Below, one piece after another: positions 53,239 through 63,345 of a stretch of DNA of 64,000 bases. Position numbers and translations under genes: made by a program. The DNA comes from PALG01 sp964495885 (GTDB lineage: Bacteria; Bacteroidota; Bacteroidia; Flavobacteriales; Flavobacteriaceae). The first letter of the stretch is position 1. The number at the start of each line of letters is the position of its first letter. Under the pieces are notes generated by a model. That model did not search any database and was not told the DNA's origin. It worked only from the letters and a program-made list of their open reading frames with translations. The stretch lies in NCBI GenBank assembly GCA_964495885.1, contig CAZBWO010000008.1, positions 1 to 64,000 on the forward strand. Direction: 5' to 3'.

Positions 53239-54918
53239 TTAGTCAATAAATCCACTTGGATTGTTATCCCAGAAAACCGTTTTGGTAAGTGCTTGCTGCC
53301 CAATGTTAGGGTTAGTGGCTACTTCACCTCCAGGATATCTGAAGTTTCTTGGGAAAGGTCCGGCAGGAATAATAGGATCCTGTAGGTTTGGATAACCAGT
53401 TCTTCTGTATGTGTTGTAAGCTTCCGGAGAACATCCAAAAGCAGCTAGGTAATATTCTCTAGAAATAATAGCTAGTTTTCCTTCTGTACTTGCAGCATTA
53501 TATTCTGTCATTACCCGGCTAACATAATCGTTGATATCTGCAGCTGTAGCCGCAAAATCTTCACCAGTAGTTGGGTTCGTAGTTGGAATAGTAGGGAAGT
53601 TAGTTACTTTATCCATACTTAAACGAATTCCTTCTTCCAATAAGTTAGCTGCATTTCCGCTTGTACCTAGAGTAAGAGCGGCTTCAGCAAGTGCAAAATG
53701 AGTGAAAGAAGAAAGGTAAATAGGCTGGATTCCAGCACCACCCATGTTAGTTGTGGTTGCACCACGACTTAATTGATCAGCATCAAAGGCACCTCCAGCT
53801 GGATAAACTCCAAAAGTGGTTCTAAGTGCCGTATCGTTAGGAATACCAGCATCATCGGCATGGTCTCTACCCCAATATAGGTTACCTACGTAGCAGTATT
53901 CGTATCGTCCATCACCAGCACATGGAAGATTAGATGGATTGGTGTTAGGTGCTTGAGTAGTTTGTCTATAGATGTAGTAACGTGCTCTTGGATCTGGTGT
54001 TCCAGTTTCAACAAAAGGAGGCTCAGCATCTCCAACATTCAGCATGTCATATAATCCATTGCTCATGTACGTTCCAGCACCAGCAGCTAAGTAGTTACCT
54101 GTAAAATACGGATGTCTACTCTCGGTTGGCTGTTGGATGTCAGAATATTGGAATTGGAAATCCTCACTGATATCATCAATAATAGCAGAACCTATTGCTG
54201 CATTGATACCAGATCTAGCCATATCTGGTTGAGTTAATCTTAGGTTCAAATACGCTCTAATTTTAAGTGTATTTGCTAATTTAATCCAATTGCTTGAATC
54301 AAAAGAACCATAATACAAATCTAGATTTGGAGTAACGATGTTATCTCCACTAGCGCTAAGGTTAGAAATGGCTTCATTTAGTAACTCCAACTGTGCCATA
54401 TAAACTTCGCTTCCAGGAGAAGTATTTGGATTAGGAAAATCCTCTGGTTGATTTGCTTCCGTGAAAGGTACATCTCCCAAATAATCTACAAGAAGCATGT
54501 AGGAGTAAGCAGCAAGTACTTGTGCTACTCCAACGTGATTTGGAATTGGGCTTCCGCCTTCACCACTTTCTTCTTTTCCTAGTTCTAGTTCATTTAATCC
54601 TTGAAGGATTTCTAAGTTAGTAAAAAGTTTATAGGATTGTTGCCATTCACCGTTTGTGAAATCGAGTGTATTTTGGTCAACAGCTCCATTATAAGTGGAA
54701 AACAAGTTTACATGCCTCATGATATTGTCTGAAGCTCCATTGTATCCACTAAAAATTCTACTAAAGTTTATCTGAACATCGTTTAATACGAAGTTCGGGT
54801 CTGCCGCAGAAATTGCTAGGTTGTTAGGATCATCAAGCAATTCCAACTCTACAGTTTCACATCCTACAAAGAAAGCTACGAAGGACGCTAAGATTGTTAT
54901 TTTGAATATATTTTTCAT
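53239..54918 (-). CDS. SusD/RagB-family surface lipoprotein
   Basis: 559-aa lipoprotein (FFVGC, Cys20) of the SusD superfamily, the lid and ligand-binding partner of the SusC channel. TPR-like helices: VAQVLAAYSYMLLVDYLGDVPFTEA and LANTLKIRAYLNLRLTQ are typical. Substrate unknown: the window has no linked glycoside hydrolase or peptidase to hint at it. 18-nt gap after the SusC-like gene, 17 nt to the next lipoprotein. Confidence 0.92.
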   Translation of the reverse strand: MKNIFKITILASFVAFFVGCETVELELLDDPNNLAISAADPNFVLNDVQINFSRIFSGYNGASDNIMRHVNLFSTYNGAVDQNTLDFTNGEWQQSYKLFTNLEILQGLNELELGKEESGEGGSPIPNHVGVAQVLAAYSYMLLVDYLGDVPFTEANQPEDFPNPNTSPGSEVYMAQLELLNEAISNLSASGDNIVTPNLDLYYGSFDSSNWIKLANTLKIRAYLNLRLTQPDMARSGINAAIGSAIIDDISEDFQFQYSDIQQPTESRHPYFTGNYLAAGAGTYMSNGLYDMLNVGDAEPPFVETGTPDPRARYYIYRQTTQAPNTNPSNLPCAGDGRYEYCYVGNLYWGRDHADDAGIPNDTALRTTFGVYPAGGAFDADQLSRGATTTNMGGAGIQPIYLSSFTHFALAEAALTLGTSGNAANLLEEGIRLSMDKVTNFPTIPTTNPTTGEDFAATAADINDYVSRVMTEYNAASTEGKLAIISREYYLAAFGCSPEAYNTYRRTGYPNLQDPIIPAGPFPRNFRYPGGEVATNPNIGQQALTKTVFWDNNPSGFID

Positions 54919-54936
54919 AATAATTTTATTTGTTTA

Positions 54937-57900
54937 TTAGAATGTTGCTTTAACACTGAATGAGTAGCGCTTAGCAGTTGGACCAGTTTGGAATTCCAAT
55001 CCTTGTCCATTACCAACACCTGTACTCAATGCCTCAGGGTCAATATTGAATGCTTGAGGAATGTTAAATGTTCTAACATATAGGTTTTGTCCGGAAACTC
55101 CTAAGCTAACAGAACCAAATGGAGTTCTATCTAGGAATTTCTTAGGTAGGTCATACGTTAACGAAACTTCTCTTAAACGTAAGTGTGAAGCATCATAGAT
55201 ACCTTGACCAGATGGATCTACAAGGTTGATAAAGTATACATCATTTGCACCAATTTGAATGGTGTTTTCAATGAAGTTACCATTAGCATCAGTTAGCGGT
55301 TGTCCATTGTTAGGGTTTGCTAAAATACCAGGGATAACAAATGTACCTTCTCTATTGTCAACATTAACGGTAGTTACACCTCTTCTGTAGAACTGAGAAG
55401 CAGTTTGAGAATAGATGTCTCCACCATGTTGATATTCAACTTGAGCAGAAAGAGTTAAACCTTTGTATGCAAAAGATTGAATTGTAGTAAAGTTCCAATC
55501 TGGGTTTGGATCTCCAATCGTTTCAATATCTAAACCTAATTCACCTTCAGAGTCAATAATCTTACCAGTGTTAGGGTTGATAAGAAGGGTACCATTAACT
55601 CCAATTCCTAATGGATTTTCAGGAGTGATGTTTCCTTCATCATATCTTGCAGCATATCCACCTTTAATTACCCCTAATGGTTCTCCTTCGGAAGCGAAGT
55701 TACCAAGGTTGGTAAATCCAGCAAATGGGAATGGATCAAGATCGCCAAGATCAGTTACCTCATTTTCATAAGCAGTAAAGTTATTTCTCATACTCCAAGT
55801 GAAACTTTCTGTTTGAACTGGAATAAGATTTAAACCAAGTTCAACACCTTGAATTTGACTCTCTGCAATGTTGTCATCAATAGAGGTATAACCAGTAGAG
55901 AAGTTCAAAGGTCTATTTACAATTTGATCTTCGATAATTCTCTTGTAAACGGTAGCGTCTAAAGTAATTCTTCTTTTAAATAACTCTAATTCAGCTCCAA
56001 CCTCAAATTCTCTTTGTAATTCGGGTTCTAGTGTACTATTTGCTCTTGCATTTCCTACACTGTTTGTAGTTACACCACCACTAGAGGTAATGAAAACGTC
56101 TGTGTTAGCAGTAAGAAGTTCTCTAGTATTGTAAGGTCCAGGGAATCTTGCAGATGTACCGTAACCAGCACGTAGCTTCAAGTAACCAAGTCCGTCATTG
56201 CTTCCAAAACCATCAAGTGAAGTAGGAGTGAAGGACAAGGAAACACCTGGATAAAACAATGAACGGAAATCTTGCTCAAGGGTAGATCCCCAGTCATTAC
56301 GTCCAGAAACTGTCAAGAATAAGAAGTTTCCATAATCAAAAGATGCTTCACCATAAGCCCCAAGGATGTTTCTTTCTTGGAAATAGTCAAGTGTGTTATC
56401 GTTTGCTAAGTAATTCTCATGATTTAAGAAACCAAACTCTACTTGTTCAGTACTAACAATTCCAAATCTTTCATAAGTATCTCTTCTTGCGTTAAAACCA
56501 ACTTGTGCGGTTACATTAAAATCATTCGCAAGTTGAAGATTATTGAAACTCAAGTTGAAGTTATGATCAAATATTGCATTTTTCTGAGAAATTGTTCTCA
56601 AGATACCAGGATTAAACCCAGCAGATACAGCACCTTTATTTACGTGAAATTCTTGAATCTCATTATACGTATCTAATCCAAAACGATAGCTTACATCAAT
56701 ATTGTCGCTTACACTATATGTAGTAGACAATTTTCCAAAGAAACGATCAGTCACTTGCTCTGTACCCGCATTAGCAAGAAGCCAGTATGGGTTTTCTTGA
56801 TCCCCTCTATAGTATACACTAGATCCATCTTCTGGATTCTGGAAGGGTAGGTTGTTGATATCGTAGTTTCTTGGAATGAACAATAAACGGTTAAAGATAG
56901 AAAGTGTACTTGCATTGTTTGCAGTAATAGGAGGAGTGTTAACTCTCAAGTTACTGTAGTTGGCTGTTCCAGTAAATGTAAATTTATTGGAAAGTTTCGC
57001 AGTACCACCCATACCAATGTTGTAACGGGTAAGTCCGTTGTTAGGAATATATCCATCTTCAGAGGTATATCCAAAGTTAAGGTTGTAACGGCTTCCACCA
57101 TCTCCAGGAGATCCACTAACATTAACAGAAGTGGTATTACCTAATCCTGTTCTAAAGAAATCCTTTACGTTGTTAGGAGCAGCTACATAAGGAATTTGAA
57201 GATCCTCATATTCTGGGAAAACATTAGAGAAACCTTGATAAGGGTGATCAATTAACAACCCTAAATCAAAGCGACCTCCCCAGTTTCCAACAAAACCTGG
57301 GTCTGGAGCATTGTTTGCTCCTTGACCGTATTCATTTTGGTAATCTGCAAGATTGTTGATTTGAGTAGCATATACAGATTGAGATAGTGTAACCTCAAAC
57401 TTTTTATTCAAATCTTTGGAGCTACCGTTTTTAGTTGTAATAATAACTACCCCGTTTCTACCTTGCTGACCATAAAGTACTGCAGCACTCAAACCTTTAA
57501 GGATCTGAACGCTCTCAATGTTGTTAGGATCTAAATCAAGGAAACGGCTACTTGTAACGGTATTACCTCCAGCAAAGTTATCTACCTGGTTGGTGCTTGA
57601 GTCAAAAGGAACACCATCAACAATAAATAAAGGTTGGTTGTTACCGTTAATCGAGCTCTTGGAACGGATAACGAAGTTGGTACCTGAACCAGTAGCACCA
57701 CTGTTACCTATTACCTGAACCCCTGCTACTTTACCGTTAAGGCTTCGAACTACATCAGATTCTGGTTTGTTCTCAATTTCTTCGGCTTCAAGTGTTGTTA
57801 CGGCATAACCAATTGCCTTTGCAGACTTAGGTCTACCATAACCTGTTACAACTACTTGCTCCAATTCCGCCAAGTCAGGTTCCATGGAAAAAGAAATATT

Positions 57901-58167
57901 AGAGCCAGCTCCAACGGTTCTTTCCGCATTTTTGTAACCTACATAGGTATATACCAAAACTTGTCCAACACTGGCACTAATGGTATAATTACCGTCAAAG
58001 TCGGTTTGGGTACCTGTAGTTGTACCTTTAATAATAACATTAACCCCTGGCAACGGCAGACTATTTTCGTCTGAGACCGTACCCGAGATCGTCTTTTCTT
58101 GTGCGAACGTAAGTTGCACTACAAACGCCAATAACAGCGTTAAAAATCCACTAAACTTTGTTCTCAT
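54937..58167 (-). CDS. SusC/RagA-family TonB-dependent receptor
   Basis: 1076-aa outer-membrane transporter powered by TonB. Signal peptide FLTLLLAFVVQLTFAQ, carboxypeptidase-like regulatory domain (ISGTVSDENSLPLPGVNVIIKGTTTGT ... DFDGNYTISA), plug with VVTGYGRPKSA and PLFIVDGVPFD, then a barrel ending FSVKATF. The ATG at 58167 was chosen for the signal peptide. First gene of the SusC/SusD/lipoprotein operon. The gap upstream (58168-58423) has no gene; I found no good TAnnTTTG on the minus strand there. Confidence 0.94.
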   Translation of the reverse strand: MRTKFSGFLTLLLAFVVQLTFAQEKTISGTVSDENSLPLPGVNVIIKGTTTGTQTDFDGNYTISASVGQVLVYTYVGYKNAERTVGAGSNISFSMEPDLAELEQVVVTGYGRPKSAKAIGYAVTTLEAEEIENKPESDVVRSLNGKVAGVQVIGNSGATGSGTNFVIRSKSSINGNNQPLFIVDGVPFDSSTNQVDNFAGGNTVTSSRFLDLDPNNIESVQILKGLSAAVLYGQQGRNGVVIITTKNGSSKDLNKKFEVTLSQSVYATQINNLADYQNEYGQGANNAPDPGFVGNWGGRFDLGLLIDHPYQGFSNVFPEYEDLQIPYVAAPNNVKDFFRTGLGNTTSVNVSGSPGDGGSRYNLNFGYTSEDGYIPNNGLTRYNIGMGGTAKLSNKFTFTGTANYSNLRVNTPPITANNASTLSIFNRLLFIPRNYDINNLPFQNPEDGSSVYYRGDQENPYWLLANAGTEQVTDRFFGKLSTTYSVSDNIDVSYRFGLDTYNEIQEFHVNKGAVSAGFNPGILRTISQKNAIFDHNFNLSFNNLQLANDFNVTAQVGFNARRDTYERFGIVSTEQVEFGFLNHENYLANDNTLDYFQERNILGAYGEASFDYGNFLFLTVSGRNDWGSTLEQDFRSLFYPGVSLSFTPTSLDGFGSNDGLGYLKLRAGYGTSARFPGPYNTRELLTANTDVFITSSGGVTTNSVGNARANSTLEPELQREFEVGAELELFKRRITLDATVYKRIIEDQIVNRPLNFSTGYTSIDDNIAESQIQGVELGLNLIPVQTESFTWSMRNNFTAYENEVTDLGDLDPFPFAGFTNLGNFASEGEPLGVIKGGYAARYDEGNITPENPLGIGVNGTLLINPNTGKIIDSEGELGLDIETIGDPNPDWNFTTIQSFAYKGLTLSAQVEYQHGGDIYSQTASQFYRRGVTTVNVDNREGTFVIPGILANPNNGQPLTDANGNFIENTIQIGANDVYFINLVDPSGQGIYDASHLRLREVSLTYDLPKKFLDRTPFGSVSLGVSGQNLYVRTFNIPQAFNIDPEALSTGVGNGQGLEFQTGPTAKRYSFSVKATF

Positions 58168-58423
58168 TTTATAATTTATTTGAATTAGCCAATGCCAAAA
58201 ATCACAATAAAAAGTTAAATACACAACTTTTTAAACTTAAAATTTGCTTTTTTTTTACCACAACGTTACGCGTATGTTACCTTTAATAAAAGCAGATTTC
58301 GTCAATTTTCTTCCTTAATTAGTTTTAAGGATTTGTACCAAATTTCAGCAAAAAATCAAGAACACCATAATTCAAGTATCGGGTATTCCTCTTATTTCAT
58401 AAAAAACAGGGTTTATTTAGGGT
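58168..58423. other. Gap between SusC-like and BamA-like genes
   Basis: About 256 AT-rich bases without a gene. It contains the leader of the SusC-like operon and the 3' flank of the BamA-like gene. A short repeat pair is visible near 58263-58279 (GTTAC, then GCGTAT, then GTTAC), which could be an operator. No hairpin terminator follows the BamA-like gene. Confidence 0.4.
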
Positions 58424-60136
58424 TCAAAACTGGGTAGAATAGCTAATATGTACCTTCGTGTTTGCAAATTGGAAAGTTTGTGATTTTAGAGTCCCATTAG
58501 CGATATTTAAGCGAAATAGACCTGCATCATTCAATAGTCCTACACCAAAACCAAAGCTGTAAAGTTCCTCTTCTAGATTGGTTACATTATTTTCAAAATA
58601 TCCAAGGTCTGTGATTGTATGCAAATAAAACTGATTGTTAATAACAAATCGATATTCTGTATTTAACAGGGTGTATAGGGACGCATCAATACTATTTTCG
58701 TTGAACCCCCTTATACTATTGATTCCTCCAAAACGAAATAATTCATTGGCTACATACGTATTGCTGGAAAGATACTGGGTGTTGTTGTTTAGGTATATCG
58801 AATTCCTTGGATTTAGATTGAAAATGTGATTTGCTGAAAACCCCATTCTAATTTGATTATCTTCTGTTGCCATAAGTGTTCTTTTTCCAAATTCTGCATC
58901 AAAGGATGCAAATGTTTTGGTTGGAAAAAGTGAACTCTTTTGTTGGATGCTAAATTCAGCACCTGCCACAAAAAAGTCTGAATTAAAATCTTCAATAGGA
59001 ACACCTGCAATGGCTGTTTCCAAAAGATTACTGGATTCATATGATTTATATCCACCATAAAATCGAAGCCTTGGTGATAACTGGTAATTGAGTTTTGCCT
59101 TTTGTTCTGTGGTTGAAAATGTACTGTCTCTTTTGAAAATCTTTAATTCCAAACTTATGCCAAAAGGACTTTTGAAAAGATAGGGTAATTCCAATTGAGC
59201 TCTAAAGTTTTGTTGGTCATTTCCATCAGCCTTGTAATTCAGCAGTAATCGTTCCCCAAAATTCAAATTATTATTGAGTGCCAGATTAAGGTAGCCGTTA
59301 AACTCTAGTTTTTGGGTGTCTTCATTAGTGGCGAACCCCAAAATACCATCAAAATTATTACTGTTCTTTTTTTGAAGGTAGAAATAAACAACAGTAGAGT
59401 CTTTTTTGAAAAGGGCTTCTGGTGGTTTAATGCTTGTTGCAAATGCAAGATTGTCCAAAAGATCATTTTGGGCATTGATTTTTTGCTGTCTAAAAGGTCT
59501 TCCTTTTTTTACACCTGCATAATATTTAATGAAGGATTTTGGGAATTTTTCATATCCCTTTACCACAATTCCGTCAACGGTTCTTGGTTTCTGTGACTCT
59601 ATTAAAAGGATGGCCGAAATGGTGGTTAGGTCTTCCCTTGATATATCTCTTAAAAAAACTTTTATAAATGGATCTCCTGTATCTTCGGAAAGTGTTTGGG
59701 TTAGATTAGATAGCACGTATTCTGTACTGGCTATTGGGAGTAGGTAGTTAGTCCCGTTTTCAGCGCGTGATGCTCCAAGTGAAATTAGCAAAGAAGGGTT
59801 AACTGTTTCCGGGATGGATCGTATTTTTAGATAAGACCATTTATTTCCTAAGCGATAACTAACTTCATAAACAGAATCGTTCACTGCTTTAACAGAATCC
59901 TTCCGCACTTCCAAATATCCTATTTTTTGAAATCGCTCTTTAATTGTTTCGGTGGCCTTTTCAAGTTCCTGGTAACTATCAAATGAGAAGGGTGCTCCAA
60001 TAGTGTCCAGCAAACCGGCGGAGAGTTCTTTTTCCGTATTCAATTTTAAGGAAATGGTCTGCCCTAAAACAGGTCCTAAAAAGAGTATATATATATTAAG
60101 GTATAAAATCCCTTTCAGAAATTTCTTCAAAACCAC
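58424..60136 (-). CDS. BamA/TamA-family outer membrane protein
   Basis: 570-aa protein with signal peptide LNIYILFLGPVLGQ and an N-terminal region of about 230 residues (POTRA-like: TVDGIVVKGYEKFPKSFIKYYAGVKKGRPF), then a 16-strand type barrel ending VHISYSTQF, with the RGF-like motif SIRGFNENSI. Shorter than BamA (five POTRA in E. coli), so it is more likely a specialised assembly or secretion protein than BamA itself. It lies upstream of rpsL on the opposite strand. Confidence 0.87.
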   Translation of the reverse strand: MVLKKFLKGILYLNIYILFLGPVLGQTISLKLNTEKELSAGLLDTIGAPFSFDSYQELEKATETIKERFQKIGYLEVRKDSVKAVNDSVYEVSYRLGNKWSYLKIRSIPETVNPSLLISLGASRAENGTNYLLPIASTEYVLSNLTQTLSEDTGDPFIKVFLRDISREDLTTISAILLIESQKPRTVDGIVVKGYEKFPKSFIKYYAGVKKGRPFRQQKINAQNDLLDNLAFATSIKPPEALFKKDSTVVYFYLQKKNSNNFDGILGFATNEDTQKLEFNGYLNLALNNNLNFGERLLLNYKADGNDQQNFRAQLELPYLFKSPFGISLELKIFKRDSTFSTTEQKAKLNYQLSPRLRFYGGYKSYESSNLLETAIAGVPIEDFNSDFFVAGAEFSIQQKSSLFPTKTFASFDAEFGKRTLMATEDNQIRMGFSANHIFNLNPRNSIYLNNNTQYLSSNTYVANELFRFGGINSIRGFNENSIDASLYTLLNTEYRFVINNQFYLHTITDLGYFENNVTNLEEELYSFGFGVGLLNDAGLFRLNIANGTLKSQTFQFANTKVHISYSTQF

Positions 60137-60229
60137 ACAATTCAGTTCATAAAACTAACGCAAATCCCTAGGTTTTCATATCCAAAATTTCAAATAATTG
60201 TAAATCGCAGAAAAATAAAAGCAGGTGTG

Positions 60230-60260
60230 TTGTTTTAATAAAATTAAATTTCTACCTTTG
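60230..60260 (+). promoter_or_regulatory. Promoter of the rpsL operon
   Basis: TTG at 60230-60232, 20-nt spacer, TACCTTTG at 60253-60260. A good Bacteroidota-type promoter, 56 nt before the rpsL start codon. Confidence 0.75.
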
Positions 60261-60316
60261 CCGCCCTTTAAATAGGGAAAAATATCATTTTATTTAATGT
60301 GTAACAAGGATTTTAT

Positions 60317-60691
60317 ATGCCAACTATTTCACAATTAGTACGAAAAGGAAGAGCCAAAATAACCAAGAAGAGTAAATCGGCTGCTTTGGATTCGTGCCCG
60401 CAACGCCGCGGTGTGTGTACGCGTGTATATACTACTACCCCTAAGAAACCAAACTCTGCGATGCGTAAAGTAGCAAGGGTTAGGTTGACCAACGGGAAGG
60501 AAGTAAACGCATACATCGGTGGTGAGGGGCACAACCTTCAAGAGCACTCGATAGTATTGGTTAGAGGTGGAAGGGTAAAAGATTTGCCTGGTGTACGTTA
60601 TCATATCGTTCGTGGCGCATTGGACACTGCTGGTGTTCAAGGTAGACTACAACGTAGATCTAAGTACGGTGCAAAGAAACCCAAAAAGTAA
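60317..60691 (+). CDS. rpsL: 30S ribosomal protein S12
   Basis: 124-aa decoding-centre protein. PTISQLVRKGR start, TTTPKKPNSAMRKVARVRL, and RVKDLPGVRYHIVRG. The residues at which streptomycin-resistance changes arise (K43 and K88) are both wild-type lysine. First gene of rpsL-rpsG-fusA-rpsJ-rplC, with a good promoter upstream. Confidence 0.98.
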   Translation: MPTISQLVRKGRAKITKKSKSAALDSCPQRRGVCTRVYTTTPKKPNSAMRKVARVRLTNGKEVNAYIGGEGHNLQEHSIVLVRGGRVKDLPGVRYHIVRGALDTAGVQGRLQRRSKYGAKKPKK

Positions 60692-60715
60692 CAAACAAAC
60701 TTTTAAAGAGAAGAC

Positions 60716-61192
60716 ATGAGAAAAAGACAGGCCAAGAAAAGACCGCTTTTACCAGATCCAAAATTTAACGATCAATTGGTCACAAGATTTGTGAACAATA
60801 TGATGTGGGACGGTAAAAAGTCGGTGGCTTTTAAAGTGTTCTACGATGCCATCGAGATTGTAGAGCAAAAGAAAGAAGACGAAGAAAAAACGGCTTTAGA
60901 GGTATGGAAAGACGCATTGTCTAATGTAATGCCACACGTAGAAGTACGTAGCCGAAGAGTTGGAGGGGCAACCTTTCAAATTCCAATGCAAATACGCCCA
61001 GATAGAAAAATATCCACTGCAATGAAGTGGTTAATTGGTTATGCTCGTAAGCGTAACGAGAAGTCTATGGCGCAAAAACTTGCTGCTGAGATCTTAGCAG
61101 CTGCTAAAGAAGAAGGCGCTGCAGTTAAAAAGCGTGTGGATACACACAAAATGGCTGAAGCAAACAAAGCATTCTCACACTTTAGATTTTAA
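60716..61192 (+). CDS. rpsG: 30S ribosomal protein S7
   Basis: 158-aa 16S rRNA assembly protein. MRKRQAKKRPLLPDPKF start, NNMMWDGKKSVAFKVFYDA, VEVRSRRVGGATFQIPMQIRPDRK and the C-terminal AHFRF-like SHFRF. 24 nt after rpsL and 6 nt before fusA. Confidence 0.98.
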   Translation: MRKRQAKKRPLLPDPKFNDQLVTRFVNNMMWDGKKSVAFKVFYDAIEIVEQKKEDEEKTALEVWKDALSNVMPHVEVRSRRVGGATFQIPMQIRPDRKISTAMKWLIGYARKRNEKSMAQKLAAEILAAAKEEGAAVKKRVDTHKMAEANKAFSHFRF

Positions 61193-61198
61193 TATACA

Positions 61199-63334
61199 AT
61201 GGCACAAAGAGATTTAAAATTTACTAGAAATATAGGTATCGCTGCGCACATTGATGCAGGTAAAACCACCACTACGGAAAGAATCCTTTTCTATACAGGG
61301 GTTTCCCATAAAATTGGTGAAGTACACGACGGTGCAGCGACAATGGACTGGATGGAACAGGAGCAGGAACGTGGAATTACAATTACTTCCGCAGCAACTA
61401 CCTGTACTTGGAGATTTCCTCTGGAAAACGCACAGCCTACCGACAATACGAAAGATTATCACTTTAACATCATCGATACTCCCGGGCACGTAGATTTTAC
61501 CGTAGAAGTAAACCGTTCCTTGCGAGTATTGGATGGGTTGGTATTTTTGTTTAGTGCGGTTGATGGTGTAGAGCCACAGTCTGAAACCAACTGGAGACTA
61601 GCAGATAATTATAAAGTACCTCGAATTGGATTTGTAAATAAAATGGACCGTCAAGGTTCTAACTTTTTGGCTGTTTGCCAACAAGTAAAGGACATGTTGG
61701 GATCTAATGCAGTTCCAATTGTATTACCTATTGGTGATGAAGCAGATTTTAGAGGTATTGTAGACTTGGTTAAAAACCGTGCTATTATATGGCACGAAGA
61801 TAACTTCGGTTCTACTTTTGATGAGGTAGATATCCCTGCAGAGATGCAAGCTGAGGTAAAAGAATATAGAGCTAAGCTTATTGAAGAAGTTGCGGATTAT
61901 GATGAAGCATTACTGGAAAAATTCTTTGAAGATGAAGATTCCATCACTGAAGCAGAAGTGCATGCGGCATTGAGAGCAGCGGTAATGGATCGTGCAATCA
62001 TTCCTATGATTTGTGGTTCTGCCTTCAAGAACAAAGGAGTTCAATTCCTATTGGATGCAGTATGTAGGTACTTGCCTTCTCCGGTAGATAAGGATGCTAT
62101 CGTGGGTACAAACCCAGATACTGAAAAAGAAGAATCCCGTAAGCCAGATGTGACAGCTCCTTTTGCTGCATTAGCTTTTAAAATTGCTACAGATCCTTTC
62201 GTAGGTCGTTTGGCATTCTTTAGAGCTTACTCTGGTCGTTTGGATGCTGGATCTTATGTATTGAATAATCGTTCCGGAAAACGTGAGCGTATCTCAAGGA
62301 TCTATCAAATGCACTCCAATAAGCAGAATGCAATTGAATATATCGAAGCAGGTGATATTGGAGCTGCTGTAGGATTTAAGGATATCAAAACCGGGGATAC
62401 GCTTTCCGATGAAAAGCACCCTATCGTTTTGGAATCCATGCAATTCCCAGACCCTGTAATTGGTGTGGCTGTAGAGCCTAAGACCAAAGCAGATGTTGAT
62501 AAATTGGGAATGGCTTTGGCTAAACTTGCAGAAGAAGATCCTACGTTCCAGGTTAGAACTGATGAAGCCTCTGGGCAAACCATCATTTCTGGAATGGGAG
62601 AGCTTCACCTAGATATCATCGTTGATCGTTTGAGACGTGAGTTCAAAGTGGAGGTAAACCAAGGGAAGCCTCAAGTAGAATACAAAGAAGCTATCACTAG
62701 GACTGCAGATCACCGTGAAGTTTACAAAAAACAAACTGGTGGTCGTGGTAAGTTTGCGGATATCGTATTTACCTTAGGCCCTGCTGAGGATGAAAAAGCA
62801 GATGGATTGGAGTTCGTAAATGAAATCAAAGGGGGTAACATTCCTAAAGAATTTGTTCCTTCTGTTGAAAAAGGATTCCAACAGGCTATGAAGAATGGTC
62901 CTTTGGCTGGTTTCGAAGTAGATAGCATGAAGGTAACCCTCAAGGATGGATCTTTCCACCCTGTGGATTCCGATCAGTTGTCCTTTGAATTGGCAGCTAA
63001 GCTCGGATTTAAATCTGCTGCAAAAGCTGCTGGTGCAGTTATCATGGAGCCTATCATGAAGTTGGAGGTGTTGACTCCAGAAGAAAACATGGGGGATATC
63101 GTAGGTGACTTAAACCGAAGAAGAGGTCAAGTAAATAACATGTCTGATAGAGCTGGTTCCAAGGTAATCAAAGCTGAAGTTCCACTTTCTGAAATGTTTG
63201 GATATGTAACCACCTTGAGAACATTGTCTTCAGGTCGTGCTACATCCACTATGGAATTTTCACATTATGCTGAAACTCCTTCCAATATTTCAGAGGAAGT
63301 AATTGCAGCTACTAAAGGAACCGCTAACGTTTAA
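61199..63334 (+). CDS. fusA: Elongation factor G
   Basis: 711-aa translocase GTPase. P-loop AHIDAGKT at 16-23, RGITITSA, DTPGHVDF, NKMD, then domains II to V (PVIGVAVEPKT, GMGELHLDIIVDRL, FHPVDSDQLSFELAAKLGFK, GYVTTLRTLSSGRATSTMEF). Co-directional with rpsG (6-nt gap) and rpsJ (11-nt gap). No tuf gene follows; the next genes belong to the S10 operon. Confidence 0.98.
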   Translation: MAQRDLKFTRNIGIAAHIDAGKTTTTERILFYTGVSHKIGEVHDGAATMDWMEQEQERGITITSAATTCTWRFPLENAQPTDNTKDYHFNIIDTPGHVDFTVEVNRSLRVLDGLVFLFSAVDGVEPQSETNWRLADNYKVPRIGFVNKMDRQGSNFLAVCQQVKDMLGSNAVPIVLPIGDEADFRGIVDLVKNRAIIWHEDNFGSTFDEVDIPAEMQAEVKEYRAKLIEEVADYDEALLEKFFEDEDSITEAEVHAALRAAVMDRAIIPMICGSAFKNKGVQFLLDAVCRYLPSPVDKDAIVGTNPDTEKEESRKPDVTAPFAALAFKIATDPFVGRLAFFRAYSGRLDAGSYVLNNRSGKRERISRIYQMHSNKQNAIEYIEAGDIGAAVGFKDIKTGDTLSDEKHPIVLESMQFPDPVIGVAVEPKTKADVDKLGMALAKLAEEDPTFQVRTDEASGQTIISGMGELHLDIIVDRLRREFKVEVNQGKPQVEYKEAITRTADHREVYKKQTGGRGKFADIVFTLGPAEDEKADGLEFVNEIKGGNIPKEFVPSVEKGFQQAMKNGPLAGFEVDSMKVTLKDGSFHPVDSDQLSFELAAKLGFKSAAKAAGAVIMEPIMKLEVLTPEENMGDIVGDLNRRRGQVNNMSDRAGSKVIKAEVPLSEMFGYVTTLRTLSSGRATSTMEFSHYAETPSNISEEVIAATKGTANV

Positions 63335-63345
63335 TATTTTCAGCA

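Noticed and set aside
60335..60640. Open frames antisense to rpsL
   Set aside because: Long frames opposite ribosomal protein genes are an effect of codon bias; the plus-strand gene is certain.
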